35,688 nucleotides of DNA from an uncultured Caryophanales bacterium (lineage in GTDB: Bacteria; Bacillota_I; Bacilli_A; RF39; UBA660): NCBI GenBank assembly GCA_947571655.1, contig CANOYR010000014.1:1-35688 (forward strand), read 5' to 3'. Positions 1-9,001 of the stretch are shown in pieces; position 1 is the first letter of the stretch; every line of letters starts with the position of its first letter. The position numbers were made by a program, and so were the translations under genes. Below the pieces are notes generated by a model. It did no database searches. It worked only from the letters and a program-made list of their open reading frames with translations, and was not told where the DNA came from.

Positions 1-69
1 ATTGTAGATCAAATGATCGCATCCAAACCAGCGAGTTCCAATGTAGTCAAAGGAACACAAATCATTTAA
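1..69 (+). CDS. C-terminal end of an unidentified protein
   Basis: The window opens inside a reading frame that gives 22 residues ending in VVKGTQII followed by TAA. A hairpin terminator follows 3 bases later, which supports this being the true 3' end of a gene. The fragment is too short to assign a family. Confidence 0.5.
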   Translation: MVDQMIASKPASSNVVKGTQII

Positions 70-72
70 CGG

Positions 73-112
73 AAAAGAAGCAAATATTATTTCATTCATA
101 TTTGCTTCTTTT
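73..112 (+). terminator. Intrinsic terminator, possibly bidirectional
   Basis: A perfect 15-bp stem (73-87 with 98-112) contains AGAAGCAAATA and its complement, and ends in a run of T. The A-rich 5' arm would give a U-tail on the other strand as well. It separates the upstream gene from the secretion operon promoter. Confidence 0.8.
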
Positions 113-149
113 CTATGGAGAAATACGAAAAATCAAAAAAAGTAATTGG

Positions 150-178
150 TTTACAAATTCTTATTCATTTGATATAAT
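150..178 (+). promoter_or_regulatory. Sigma-A-type promoter of the T4SS operon
   Basis: TTTACA (150-155) and TATAAT (173-178) are separated by 17 bases, an almost consensus housekeeping promoter. It sits just behind the upstream terminator and about 40 bases before the first T4SS gene. No other promoter of this quality is seen before 11656, so the block may be a single transcript. Confidence 0.8.
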
Positions 179-217
179 TATCCTGATAAACTATAAATAA
201 ATGTAAGGAGTGCCTTT

Positions 218-1060
218 ATGAATAAAAAAAGATTGGTAACCATTTTAAGCTTATGCATCATCCATATCATTTTAAGTACCAATATTGTATTAGCGGAAGG
301 TAATTGTAATAAAAGCGTGGATACTTCAAAATGGGTTTTTGATCATTCAGAAAGTGTACAAGCAGATGAAGTAGAAAACTCTGAAACACCAGGAGTATCG
401 AAGAAAATATGCTGTGAACTCGGAGCAAATCAAACCAAACGATATTATTGTGATTATTTTAGTCCGACAGAGGAAGAAAAAGATTCTAATGGCAAAGAAG
501 ATGGAAGTAAAGAAATTGCCAATATTCCTTGCGATTTAAGTGATGGAAATTGGAAATTTCTAAAAAGTTATAGTTCTAAAACCAATGTCAGTACGACCAC
601 AAAAACAACCAAAGTTTGTTGTAAGGGGTTTGGAAGTAGTTATCATGGTCAATCTTTCCAATGTAATTCCTATACTGGAACAAAAAACGAAGAAAAAAAA
701 GAAGACTTGAACAAAGATCACTCAAGTTTATTTGAACCAGGAGACGAAATAGATGCGAATTGTGGAATTCTTTCTGATATAATTCCATATATTAAGCAAA
801 TTTACGGTTTCTTAAAAATTATATTACCAATTGCTCTAATTATTTTTGGAACTATTGATTTTTCAACGCCAATCATTTCTAATGATAAAGAAGCATTAAA
901 TAAAGCAACTGTAAAATTTATAAAACGTTGTATTGTTGTTGCTGCCATTTTCTTAGTCCCAATGCTTTTAAAATATATATTAGGAGTATATAGTGATATC
1001 ACTGGAAAAGATGCTTCCCTCTGTGGACTTATTGGTATGATAATAAAAAATTGGAGGTGA
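218..1060 (+). CDS. VirB2/TrbC-like membrane protein with duplicated Cys-rich ectodomain
   Basis: The start ATG lies 7 bases after AAGGAG (205-210). The 280-residue product has a signal peptide (1-26, ending VLA-EG), a Cys-rich exported region (about 27-185), and two membrane segments (about 198-215 and 235-257) joined by a short charged loop. The two-helix C-terminal part, with the motif ALIIFGTIDF, resembles the pilin-like VirB2/TrbC proteins of type IV secretion systems; this is a recognition from pattern and gene order. The ectodomain holds two related units, C30...C65-C66...C78 and C105...C134-C135...C149, each with a Trp-x-Phe after the first Cys. A large Cys-rich ectodomain is not usual for VirB2. 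It is the first gene of the operon. It could instead be a dedicated surface adhesin of the apparatus. Confidence 0.6.
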   Translation: MNKKRLVTILSLCIIHIILSTNIVLAEGNCNKSVDTSKWVFDHSESVQADEVENSETPGVSKKICCELGANQTKRYYCDYFSPTEEEKDSNGKEDGSKEIANIPCDLSDGNWKFLKSYSSKTNVSTTTKTTKVCCKGFGSSYHGQSFQCNSYTGTKNEEKKEDLNKDHSSLFEPGDEIDANCGILSDIIPYIKQIYGFLKIILPIALIIFGTIDFSTPIISNDKEALNKATVKFIKRCIVVAAIFLVPMLLKYILGVYSDITGKDASLCGLIGMIIKNWR

Positions 1061-1065
1061 TAAGA

Positions 1066-3024
1066 ATGCAATTAAGTAGTTTCCTATTGATAGGAGAATT
1101 AGGAAGAAATTTATTTACTACGATGATTTTTCAATTTCTTGCATTTATTTGCTCAGTTTTTTATGCCTTAATTGGAGTCTTCTTAGAAATTATATTTTCT
1201 GTAGCACAATTAGACAATAGTGATTTGTTAAGAGGGCTTTACGAGGGGATTCAAGATCGATTTTATGTAATTATTGGTGTAATAATGCTTTTTAAAGTAA
1301 CAGTATCTTTGATTACTTATTTTGCTAACCCTGATAAAATTACAGATAAAGAACTAGGAGCTGGTAAATTAGTAACAAGATTTATTATGGTACTAGTATT
1401 ACTAATTTTTATTCCTCAATACGTTTTTAAATTTTTAACAGATATTCAAACCCCAATGCTAAGTACGATTGGAAAAGTAATTTTAAACTCCAGTACGACC
1501 TTAGATTCGAAACATGCACATAGTGCAGGACAGATAATTGCCAATACCATCTTTGGTGGCTTTATTCAACCAAAGGACGGATGTGGAGGAACAGCAGTAG
1601 TAACAGAAAATATTTTTGATACCGCAGTAACCTTAGTAGAAGAACCATGTAATGATAACAAGGATACATATAAATATAGTTTTAATTTTGTAGGCGCTTT
1701 GGTATGTGTGATTCCAATCCTTGTTTTATTAATTATTATCGGTATTCAAGTTGCTATTCGAGCCTTTAAATTGATGATTTTAAAAATTGTCGCCCCGATT
1801 CCAATCATCAGTTATATGGATCCAAAATCCATGAAGGATGGTGGAAAAACCTCAGCTTATATCAATTTATTTATGAAAACCTATATTGACTTATTCTTAA
1901 ACTTTGGAGTACTTTACTTTGTAATTTTATTAATTAGTAAAATGTTTGGAAGTGATCTTACAGCAGCTGGAAATGTACTATTTGAATTAGCAGGAGAAAC
2001 CAAAGTATTTGGATTAGCATTTGTGATCATCGGATTATTTCTATTTGCCTTTCAAGCACCTAAATTTATTAAAAAGGCCATTGGAATGAAAGATAGTGAA
2101 TTTGGAACAGGATTAACTGGAATGCTAGTAACAGGTGCTGCCGTTACAGGTGCGGTTGGTTCTGGAGTTTCTGGTTTTGCAGCAAGTGCTGCAGGAACTG
2201 GTGCTGGACATCTATTTCAAAATGTGGGTGCTGGATTATCAAGTGCGATTCGTGGTGGTAGAGCAGGATATCAAGCAGCAGGAGATAAAGGAGATTATAC
2301 TAGGGTATTAGGAGCCATTAGAAATAAAAACAGAGAAATGGCAGGAGATCGAGCGGCAGGTGTTACCTTTAGAAATCGTCTAAACGAATCTGTTCAGTCT
2401 GCAATTTTAGGTCAAGGACCAGGAGCAAGAGCGGTAGGACAAGTAGAAGGCTGGGATCAAACCATCAAGGCGTTTAAAGATATGAAGTCAGGAATTGATT
2501 CAGAGGGAAGCAAAGGAAAATATGGAACAGTTCGAACTAATAAGGTAACAGGATATGACTGGATATATGGAAAATCAAAAGATTTTGCTGGACAAGCAGC
2601 TGTTGCCAAATCTCAACAATTATCTCAATTCGATTATAATTATACCGATGAAAGAGGAGTAACCCATAATCAAACTATCCAGACCAAAGATTCAGACTGG
2701 ATTACAGGAGAGTTAGCAAAAGCAGAATCAAGTAAACTTTATGACTTATTAACAGGAAATATAGATCCAGCGGAAGCACAAGAAATAGAGTATGATCGAT
2801 ATCGGAATTCAGCGATTGAGGGAAATCCTAATCTAGTAGCCTATACGGATCAATTAGACAAATTATTCCACATGAACGAAATTAACAGTGTTGTTGGTTC
2901 CGATATGGAAAGACATTTAAATGATATCGATAGCCAAATGAAAGTAGTTGAGAAAAAGAGTATTGATACGAAAAACTCAACAGATTATATTGCTGCTCAA
3001 GCAGCTGCAAAAAAGAATAAATAA
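1066..3024 (+). CDS. VirB6/TrbL-like polytopic T4SS channel protein
   Basis: ATG 1066 is chosen because GGAGGTGA (1053-1060) is correctly spaced before it; an in-frame TTG at 1051 would overlap that site. The 652-residue product has about six hydrophobic segments in its first 340 residues, a Gly/Ala-rich stretch (about 340-390), and a hydrophilic C-terminal half. This layout matches VirB6/TrbL-type inner-membrane channel proteins of Gram-positive conjugation systems (PrgH/TraL class). The motif KIVAPIPIISYMDPKS, following a basic helix, is typical of that group. The upstream gene ends within its ribosome binding site, so translation is probably coupled. The long polar tail, with repeated Gln, Ser and Lys, has no domain I can name. 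Confidence 0.75.
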   Translation: MQLSSFLLIGELGRNLFTTMIFQFLAFICSVFYALIGVFLEIIFSVAQLDNSDLLRGLYEGIQDRFYVIIGVIMLFKVTVSLITYFANPDKITDKELGAGKLVTRFIMVLVLLIFIPQYVFKFLTDIQTPMLSTIGKVILNSSTTLDSKHAHSAGQIIANTIFGGFIQPKDGCGGTAVVTENIFDTAVTLVEEPCNDNKDTYKYSFNFVGALVCVIPILVLLIIIGIQVAIRAFKLMILKIVAPIPIISYMDPKSMKDGGKTSAYINLFMKTYIDLFLNFGVLYFVILLISKMFGSDLTAAGNVLFELAGETKVFGLAFVIIGLFLFAFQAPKFIKKAIGMKDSEFGTGLTGMLVTGAAVTGAVGSGVSGFAASAAGTGAGHLFQNVGAGLSSAIRGGRAGYQAAGDKGDYTRVLGAIRNKNREMAGDRAAGVTFRNRLNESVQSAILGQGPGARAVGQVEGWDQTIKAFKDMKSGIDSEGSKGKYGTVRTNKVTGYDWIYGKSKDFAGQAAVAKSQQLSQFDYNYTDERGVTHNQTIQTKDSDWITGELAKAESSKLYDLLTGNIDPAEAQEIEYDRYRNSAIEGNPNLVAYTDQLDKLFHMNEINSVVGSDMERHLNDIDSQMKVVEKKSIDTKNSTDYIAAQAAAKKNK

Positions 3025-3041
3025 AAAGGAGTGTGAACACA

Positions 3042-3368
3042 ATGTATTTAATCCCTGCGAATGCAAAACGAGGTCAGTATATTTTTGGCCTCTTTCGACC
3101 AGTAGATTTGGTGATTTTTGGAGTAGGATTATTGATTACGATCATTATGGTAATTGTCATGCCTACCCAACAGACCTGGGCCGCAGTGCTCTCAGTTTCA
3201 CCAGCAGTCATAGCAGCATTATTAGTAGCTCCCGTTGCCTATTATCATAACGTTTTACAATTACTAATAGAAATCTATACATATTTTACGAGTCGAAGAA
3301 GATACATATGGAAAGGTTGGTGTATAAAAGATGAACAACAGTGGACAATGGACAGAAAACTGGATTAA
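3042..3368 (+). CDS. PrgI-family (VirB3-like) T4SS membrane protein
   Basis: ATG 3042 lies 10 bases after AAGGAG (3026-3031); the GTG at 3033 is too close to that site to be used. The 108-residue product has two adjacent membrane helices (about residues 22-42 and 48-68), then a basic segment with RRRYIWKGWCI near the C-terminus. This size and layout match PrgI/VirB3-like proteins, which precede the VirB4 ATPase in Gram-positive conjugation operons and work with it at the membrane. It overlaps the next gene by 38 bases, indicating tight coupling. Confidence 0.75.
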   Translation: MYLIPANAKRGQYIFGLFRPVDLVIFGVGLLITIIMVIVMPTQQTWAAVLSVSPAVIAALLVAPVAYYHNVLQLLIEIYTYFTSRRRYIWKGWCIKDEQQWTMDRKLD

Positions 3369-3870
3369 TATTCAATCCATCTCCAATGGAATGATTATTT
3401 TACCAGATCAAACAAAAGTGAGTGGAGTAAAAATTACTCCAAGGAATATATTCATTCTAGATCCAATTGCACAAAGCAATATTATGATTGCTCTAAAAAA
3501 CTTTTACAACTTAATCGATTTTGAGTTCTGGTTGGTTGTAGCCGATCGGCCAGTGGATATTTCTATGTATTTATCGACACTCCAATTACAATATCAAAAT
3601 CAAACCAATCCTGCAGTTCGTAAAATTATTAGTCAAGACATTCAAAAGGGGAATAGTTTTATGAATAACAATGTAGTAGATACAGAATACTTTATTTTAT
3701 TTAAAGAAAAAAACATAGAGATGCTTCAAAAAAAGGTACGTATGTTAATCAGTGGATTGGCACAAGCAGGGTTAATTGCAAGCCAGACTAGTAATGAGGA
3801 TTTAAGAATTATTTTAGATAGTTTCTTAAATGGTGGAAGAAGTTTTAATTTTGGGACGGTGGCAATATGA
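3331..3870 (+). CDS. N-terminal domain of VirB4 as a separate protein
   Basis: The 179-residue soluble product has no signal peptide and no nucleotide-binding motif. Its content (NGMIILPDQTKVSGVKITPR, then a beta-alpha pattern ending in a long helix) resembles the N-terminal domain of VirB4/TraC ATPases. The following gene carries the rest of VirB4, and the two lengths sum to 774 residues, close to ordinary single-chain VirB4. The stop TGA (3868-3870) overlaps the next start ATG (3867) in the ATGA arrangement, in the -1 frame. Start ATG 3331 has only a weak ribosome site (GGTTGGTG, 3316-3322) and lies inside the 3' end of the preceding gene. The split is discussed among the findings. Confidence 0.65.
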   Translation: MNNSGQWTENWINIQSISNGMIILPDQTKVSGVKITPRNIFILDPIAQSNIMIALKNFYNLIDFEFWLVVADRPVDISMYLSTLQLQYQNQTNPAVRKIISQDIQKGNSFMNNNVVDTEYFILFKEKNIEMLQKKVRMLISGLAQAGLIASQTSNEDLRIILDSFLNGGRSFNFGTVAI

Positions 3871-5654
3871 TAGGATTTCGTTCAGAGATAGCACCAAAGG
3901 GATTACACTTTGGTTTAAGCGATTTTACGGTAAGTGATAAGTATGCAACTATTGTAACTGTAGTATCTTATCCAAAAACGATTTATCCAGGATTTCTAGC
4001 TTCTTTAACTAGCATGTCTGGGGTTAAAATTGTTGCCAAACATATTCCTGTTCCCTTTTCTACGATGTCTAAAATGTTAAATAAACAAATTGCTGATCTA
4101 AAAACTAGATATCAAGAAGAAAAAGATCAAACCATTAAAGAAAGAATTCGTCTAGATTATGAATCTTTAGAATCTTTTGTAACAATGCTAGCATCCTCAC
4201 AATCCAAAATCTTTGACTTTCAAATGCACATCATGATATTAGCGGATTCTAAGGAAGAATTAGAAATGAAAAAAGTAAATATCAAAAACTACCTAGATGC
4301 CATGGAAATGAGGGGATTATCTCTACGTTTTGAACAAGAAAAAATATTAAAATCAATTATTCCAATCTTTCCTTCTCAAGATGTAGAACAAAGAATTGGA
4401 ACACCAATTCCAACCCCGACACTAGCTGCGATGTATCCATTTATCTTCGATAGTATTAAAGATCCTGGATTATCTACACTACTCGGAGTAGACTTTTCAG
4501 GAGGAGTGATTTTATTCAATCAGTTTTCTTATCAAGTACGAAAAGAAAACAATCGTAATAATGCCAATTTAATTATTTTAGGTACTTCAGGTTCTGGTAA
4601 ATCAACAGCAGCAAAACTAATGCTTCGTTCTCATATTCGAAATGGATATCAGATTGTTGCGATTGACCCAGAAGATGAACTTTCTGAAATGACAAAAACT
4701 TATGGAGGAGAAAGTATCGATTTAGGAAAAGGTGGAGAATATGGAATGGTAAATCCACTACAAGTCGTAATCGATGCAGACGAGGAAGAAATCAAAGAAG
4801 GTCTTGGATACACAGTACTAACTCGTACACTACAATTTTTAAAAGGTTTTATGAAATATTATGATCCATCCATTGAAGAAGATGTTCTAACAATGTTTAG
4901 CGAAGTTGTTCAAGATACCTATCGCCGTTTTGGAATTGACTTTAATAGTAATTTTTATAATTACCAGCCAAACGATTATCCAACATTCTCAGATGTTTAT
5001 GCAACGATTAAAGGACGCCTTCTATCGATGACAGATCGAACTCAAGAGAGAATGATTATGGAAAAGTTAGAGCTAAAAATTCGACCATTAACACAAGAAT
5101 TAAAATATTACTTTGACGGACACACAACGGTGGCTTCCGATACAGACTTTATCGTTTTTAACATCAAAGAATTAATGAATTCTGCAGATAATATTCGAAA
5201 TGCACTCTTCTTTAACGTTTTAAAATATGCTTGGGGACTATGCTTAAACAAAGATGTCAATACAGTATTGATGGTAGATGAAGCACATGTACTATTATCA
5301 GATCAAAACTCACTTGGAGCAGACTTCTTAGCTCAAGTACAAAGACGTGCTCGTAAATATAATACTGGTTCCATCATTATTACACAACAACCGAGTGATT
5401 TTGCATCGCAAGCAGTAATTACCCAGGGAAAAGCAATCTTTGATAATGCTTCTTATTACTTAGTAATGGGACTAAAAAAACAGGCAGTCGAAGATTTAGG
5501 ACGCTTAATTGATTTAAACGAAAATGAAAAAGAAAGTATTAAGAGATATTCTCAAGGAGAAGCCTTGTTTGTTTGTGGAAATCGAAGAATGCAGATTAAT
5601 GTAACATTAACACCCGAAGAATTAGAATCCTTTGGTAGTGGTGGAGGTCTATAG
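3867..5654 (+). CDS. virB4: VirB4-family T4SS ATPase
   Basis: The 595-residue product carries Walker A GTSGSGKST (residues 239-247) and Walker B VLMVDEAH (467-474), with a downstream TQQPSD segment typical of the VirB4/TraC/TrbE group. VirB4 is the conserved ATPase that powers assembly and transport at the cytoplasmic base of type IV secretion systems. The first 230 residues are the middle VirB4 domain; the extreme N-terminal domain is in the preceding overlapping gene. Lys245 and Asp471/Glu472 are intact, so catalysis should be retained. It ends with TAG, and 34 bases later the wall hydrolase gene starts, consistent with one transcript. Confidence 0.9.
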   Translation: MIGFRSEIAPKGLHFGLSDFTVSDKYATIVTVVSYPKTIYPGFLASLTSMSGVKIVAKHIPVPFSTMSKMLNKQIADLKTRYQEEKDQTIKERIRLDYESLESFVTMLASSQSKIFDFQMHIMILADSKEELEMKKVNIKNYLDAMEMRGLSLRFEQEKILKSIIPIFPSQDVEQRIGTPIPTPTLAAMYPFIFDSIKDPGLSTLLGVDFSGGVILFNQFSYQVRKENNRNNANLIILGTSGSGKSTAAKLMLRSHIRNGYQIVAIDPEDELSEMTKTYGGESIDLGKGGEYGMVNPLQVVIDADEEEIKEGLGYTVLTRTLQFLKGFMKYYDPSIEEDVLTMFSEVVQDTYRRFGIDFNSNFYNYQPNDYPTFSDVYATIKGRLLSMTDRTQERMIMEKLELKIRPLTQELKYYFDGHTTVASDTDFIVFNIKELMNSADNIRNALFFNVLKYAWGLCLNKDVNTVLMVDEAHVLLSDQNSLGADFLAQVQRRARKYNTGSIIITQQPSDFASQAVITQGKAIFDNASYYLVMGLKKQAVEDLGRLIDLNENEKESIKRYSQGEALFVCGNRRMQINVTLTPEELESFGSGGGL

Positions 5655-5688
5655 AATTTAAAAAGGCGTAGTAAAGGCAGGTGATATC

Positions 5689-8202
5689 ATGGACGAAGAA
5701 GAAAAAGAAAAGCAAGAAGAGCAACAAGCAGGTCAAAAAGCAACACATGTTGCTGGAAAAGCAGCAGCCACTTACTTTGGAGGATCTGCTGGAGCGAAAA
5801 TCTATGATATCGCTAGTAAAACAAAAGCTGGGAAGGCAATTGAAAATACCGTAGGAAAAACAGTCAATACTCTTCCTGGTGCAAAGTCTGCAACCAAAGG
5901 CTTAAATAAGAGTGGAGTCTTAGACCTTGCTGATAAAGGACTAGATTCCAAGGCAAGTAGTGGTACTGGTGGAGGCCTTCCTAAAGAAGGATTAAAAAAA
6001 GAAGGTCTAGAAGATGGAATAGCCAAGAAAAAAGGACCATCAGGAAAAACAACGGGAATCTCAGATGAAGAACAAAGTGGTAGTTCTGATATAAATGGAG
6101 AAAAAAGTGATTCTAAGAAAGGATTACTTGCCCTTCTAATCGCAGGAAGTTCTAGTTCCTTTCTTGGTTGTGGTTGCTTCATCATGACAATTCTTACCGC
6201 TATTAGTATTGTTTTAATCCCTGCGATGATTTTATTAAGATATGCAGATAGTAAATATGAGGGAAATGAACTTGGAAACAAGGAAACAGAAGCAGCCGAA
6301 AAAAAATATTTAGAAACATTAAAAGAAGCCCAAGAAAAGGCATATTCTAAATATCGAGTATGTATCGATATTAATCTAATTCATGCGACTTTAATAGTAA
6401 ACAAAGCTTTTAATGTTGGTTTAGAAGAAGGAGAACAACCCTGTGAAGATCTTGAATCTTGTATGGATGAATCCAAAGATGTCATAACAGCTGCTGATTA
6501 TAAAAAGATGGAAAAACAAGTAGATTTACTAGTAAATATGCAAATCAAGAGAAAAAAATATGGTTTATATCAATCTGGAAAACCAGGATGTTATCAATCG
6601 AGTTATGGAGATATCTGTGCAGATGGAACAAGTTCTCAAGAAGTAATTGTAACTGATGAAAATGAAGCCAAGGAATGTATGGATATCAGTTTATGGGATC
6701 AGTGGCTTTCCCCAATTCCACTTAGAAATAGTAAAGATCTTCGTCTAGTAGCTAGAAATGATTACGAAGAAACCATGTTTAATTTCTTTACCAAACAGGC
6801 AATTAGGGAAAAAAATTATGAGTATTACTATTATATTCCTGGTGCTAGTTATGAAGATACGGATGGTGATGGAGTAAAAGAAAGAGTTTGTCGTCCAGAA
6901 ATTCCAGAAAGCAATACCCATTTTGCAGAACTTAGTATTGGTGATTGGAATCATATGGAAAATGGGGTTTACTACTGGAATCTTTTGGATTCTTTTGTTG
7001 AAGACTATTATGGAGAATATTTAGATAAAGGTTCTGGTTATGCAGAAGAAGGAAGTAGTAGATTTGAAAAAGCTTCCAAATTAGTGGATAAAATCTATGA
7101 CCTTTATACGCTAATGGGACCAAGTAGAGATTGTTCAGAAATGTATGCCTTTCAAACAGTTAGTAACTTATGTACTAGTGGAGTAACTGTTGTTGGAAAT
7201 CATGCTGGAACTTATGATTTAGAAGAATATGTCGCAGGAGTTGTAGAAGCAGAAATGTATTCGCATTTCCCAATGGAATCTAAAAAAGCACTAGCAGTTG
7301 CTGCTAGAAGCTATGTTTTAGCAAGTACCAACCATTGTGAACAGGCGATTGACAATAGTTCCAATGCCCAAAACTTTAATCCAGATTACTCTGAAGAATC
7401 TTTTCAAGCAGCAAATTCTACAAAAGGTGAAATTATAACTTCAGATGGAAAAGTAGTACTAGCCCAATATGATTCTTGGAATTGTAAGGGTGAATTAAGT
7501 TGTGAATATAAAAAACTACCATCCGGAGAAACGCACACTGTTACAATCTCCAGTAAATATTTAAATCTTGCAGCTGGTGGTCATGGACGTGGAATGAGTC
7601 AAATTGCAGCTGCTGATATGGCAGATGGTGGTGCAGATTATCATGATATTTTAAGTTACTTTTATACAGGAAATTTAAGCATTTCTACAGGTGGTAGTGG
7701 GGATTCTATTAAAGGAGGAACAAAAGATGAAAAATTAGCATTTCTATTTCCAGATGGATTGCCAACCTCTTCTAAAGAAATGCAAAAGTACTTAACCACA
7801 GTATCAGTTCCTCTTGTAGATATTAATGGAAATTCTAGAACGGGACGTCTGACTGTACATCAAGCCATCGCAAGTGATGTAATCAACGCATTTACAGAAA
7901 TTGCTGAATCAGGATTCCCAATTAAAGATGCCTACTGTTACTCATGGCGTGGAATGGCAGGAAACCGTGGTACCACTTCTCATCATAGTTATGGAGTTGC
8001 CTGTGATATCAATGCAAACGAAAACTATATGATTCGAGGTGGAAAAGTAATTGCAGGAAGTTTCTGGAAACCTGGAGAGAGCCCATACTCAATAGAATCT
8101 GACGGTCCAGTCGTAAAAGCCTTTAACAAATATGGTTGGATTTGGGGTGGTAGTTGGAAAAACTCCAAAGACTATATGCACTTCTCATTTACGGGACAAT
8201 AG
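5689..8202 (+). CDS. T4SS wall enzyme: membrane anchor + SpoIID domain + M15 peptidase
   Basis: The 837-residue product begins with about 140 polar Gly/Ser/Lys-rich residues, followed by a membrane helix (about 155-180), so the large C-terminal part lies outside the membrane. A SpoIID/LytB domain starts near 505, with YVAGVVEAEM (514-523); in this family the Glu before Met is the catalytic acid of a peptidoglycan lytic transglycosylase (here E522). A C-terminal M15 (VanY/M15C-like) zinc peptidase domain holds H766, D773 and H831 in the patterns SHHSYGVACD and KDYMHF. It therefore could cut both glycan and stem peptide. Gram-positive T4SS operons normally carry a wall hydrolase here (SLT/CHAP types such as PrgK); this pair of domains is unusual. 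Start ATG 5689 follows AGGTGATATC. The region 185-500 is Cys-rich and unassigned. Confidence 0.85.
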   Translation: MDEEEKEKQEEQQAGQKATHVAGKAAATYFGGSAGAKIYDIASKTKAGKAIENTVGKTVNTLPGAKSATKGLNKSGVLDLADKGLDSKASSGTGGGLPKEGLKKEGLEDGIAKKKGPSGKTTGISDEEQSGSSDINGEKSDSKKGLLALLIAGSSSSFLGCGCFIMTILTAISIVLIPAMILLRYADSKYEGNELGNKETEAAEKKYLETLKEAQEKAYSKYRVCIDINLIHATLIVNKAFNVGLEEGEQPCEDLESCMDESKDVITAADYKKMEKQVDLLVNMQIKRKKYGLYQSGKPGCYQSSYGDICADGTSSQEVIVTDENEAKECMDISLWDQWLSPIPLRNSKDLRLVARNDYEETMFNFFTKQAIREKNYEYYYYIPGASYEDTDGDGVKERVCRPEIPESNTHFAELSIGDWNHMENGVYYWNLLDSFVEDYYGEYLDKGSGYAEEGSSRFEKASKLVDKIYDLYTLMGPSRDCSEMYAFQTVSNLCTSGVTVVGNHAGTYDLEEYVAGVVEAEMYSHFPMESKKALAVAARSYVLASTNHCEQAIDNSSNAQNFNPDYSEESFQAANSTKGEIITSDGKVVLAQYDSWNCKGELSCEYKKLPSGETHTVTISSKYLNLAAGGHGRGMSQIAAADMADGGADYHDILSYFYTGNLSISTGGSGDSIKGGTKDEKLAFLFPDGLPTSSKEMQKYLTTVSVPLVDINGNSRTGRLTVHQAIASDVINAFTEIAESGFPIKDAYCYSWRGMAGNRGTTSHHSYGVACDINANENYMIRGGKVIAGSFWKPGESPYSIESDGPVVKAFNKYGWIWGGSWKNSKDYMHFSFTGQ

Positions 8203-8211
8203 GGAGGAAAT

Positions 8212-8985
8212 ATGAAAAAGAAATTATTGATAATTTTTGGAATTTTCCTATTAACAGGATGTAGTGCAGAATATCATATTGAAATTAACAATCGTCAAGT
8301 TATAGTAGAAGGAAAATTATTAGAAAGTAACACTAGTAAGTGGGATCAAACAATCATTGAAAATGAAGACGAAGAAATTGACCATAATCAAGATCCTAAT
8401 TATTGTATGGATAACACCTGTGAGATTGAAGATGGTGAAATGAATTCATCCAGTTTAACATATCGAGAGTTAATTGATTTAAAAACAATCAATGAAGAAA
8501 CAAAGATAGAAGGACTGAAAAAAATAGAAGACATCCACGGCTTAGGAATTTCTACAAAGAAAGAATTTACTCTTTCCTCAAAAAATTCCTTAAAAGAAAT
8601 TCCTGGCCTAAATACCTGCTACGATCATATTTCAATCGTAGAAAATGAAAATCAAGATGGGATGATTTTATCAACTTCAACAAAAAATCTTTGTTTTGAA
8701 ATATATGATATTTTAGAAGAAATAACCATTCATTTAAAAACAAATCATGAAGTAAAAAATCATAATGCAGATGAGGTAGTAAATGGAGAATATACCTGGA
8801 AAATAAATAAAAATAACTATGACAATAAAAGTATTCAAATCAATTTATTAAATAAAACTCATGAAAAAAGAGATTTAAGCTTGTTAATTTTGCTAGGTGG
8901 TGCTATCTTAATTATAGTAGCGATTGCTGGAATGATTGGAATCAATATTTGGATGAAATCTAATCGAGTAAATACAATTAGGTAG
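8212..8985 (+). CDS. T4SS-associated lipoprotein with C-terminal membrane helix
   Basis: GGGAGGAAAT precedes ATG 8212. The 257-residue product has a lipoprotein signal with lipobox LLTGC (Cys at about residue 17), a polar, acidic exported middle with a few Cys residues, and a C-terminal hydrophobic helix (about 223-247) with a short basic tail. Lipid at one end and a helix at the other would hold the middle part close to the membrane surface. I recognise no domain. Its place between the wall enzyme and the coupling protein, 9 bases after the former, suggests a structural part of the secretion apparatus. Confidence 0.6.
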   Translation: MKKKLLIIFGIFLLTGCSAEYHIEINNRQVIVEGKLLESNTSKWDQTIIENEDEEIDHNQDPNYCMDNTCEIEDGEMNSSSLTYRELIDLKTINEETKIEGLKKIEDIHGLGISTKKEFTLSSKNSLKEIPGLNTCYDHISIVENENQDGMILSTSTKNLCFEIYDILEEITIHLKTNHEVKNHNADEVVNGEYTWKINKNNYDNKSIQINLLNKTHEKRDLSLLILLGGAILIIVAIAGMIGINIWMKSNRVNTIR

Positions 8986-9001
8986 GAAGAAGGATGAATC
9001 T

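Noticed and set aside
3867..3870. Programmed -1 frameshift joining the two VirB4 parts
   Set aside because: No clear slippery heptamer or downstream structure is seen at the overlap; ATGA translational coupling is enough.
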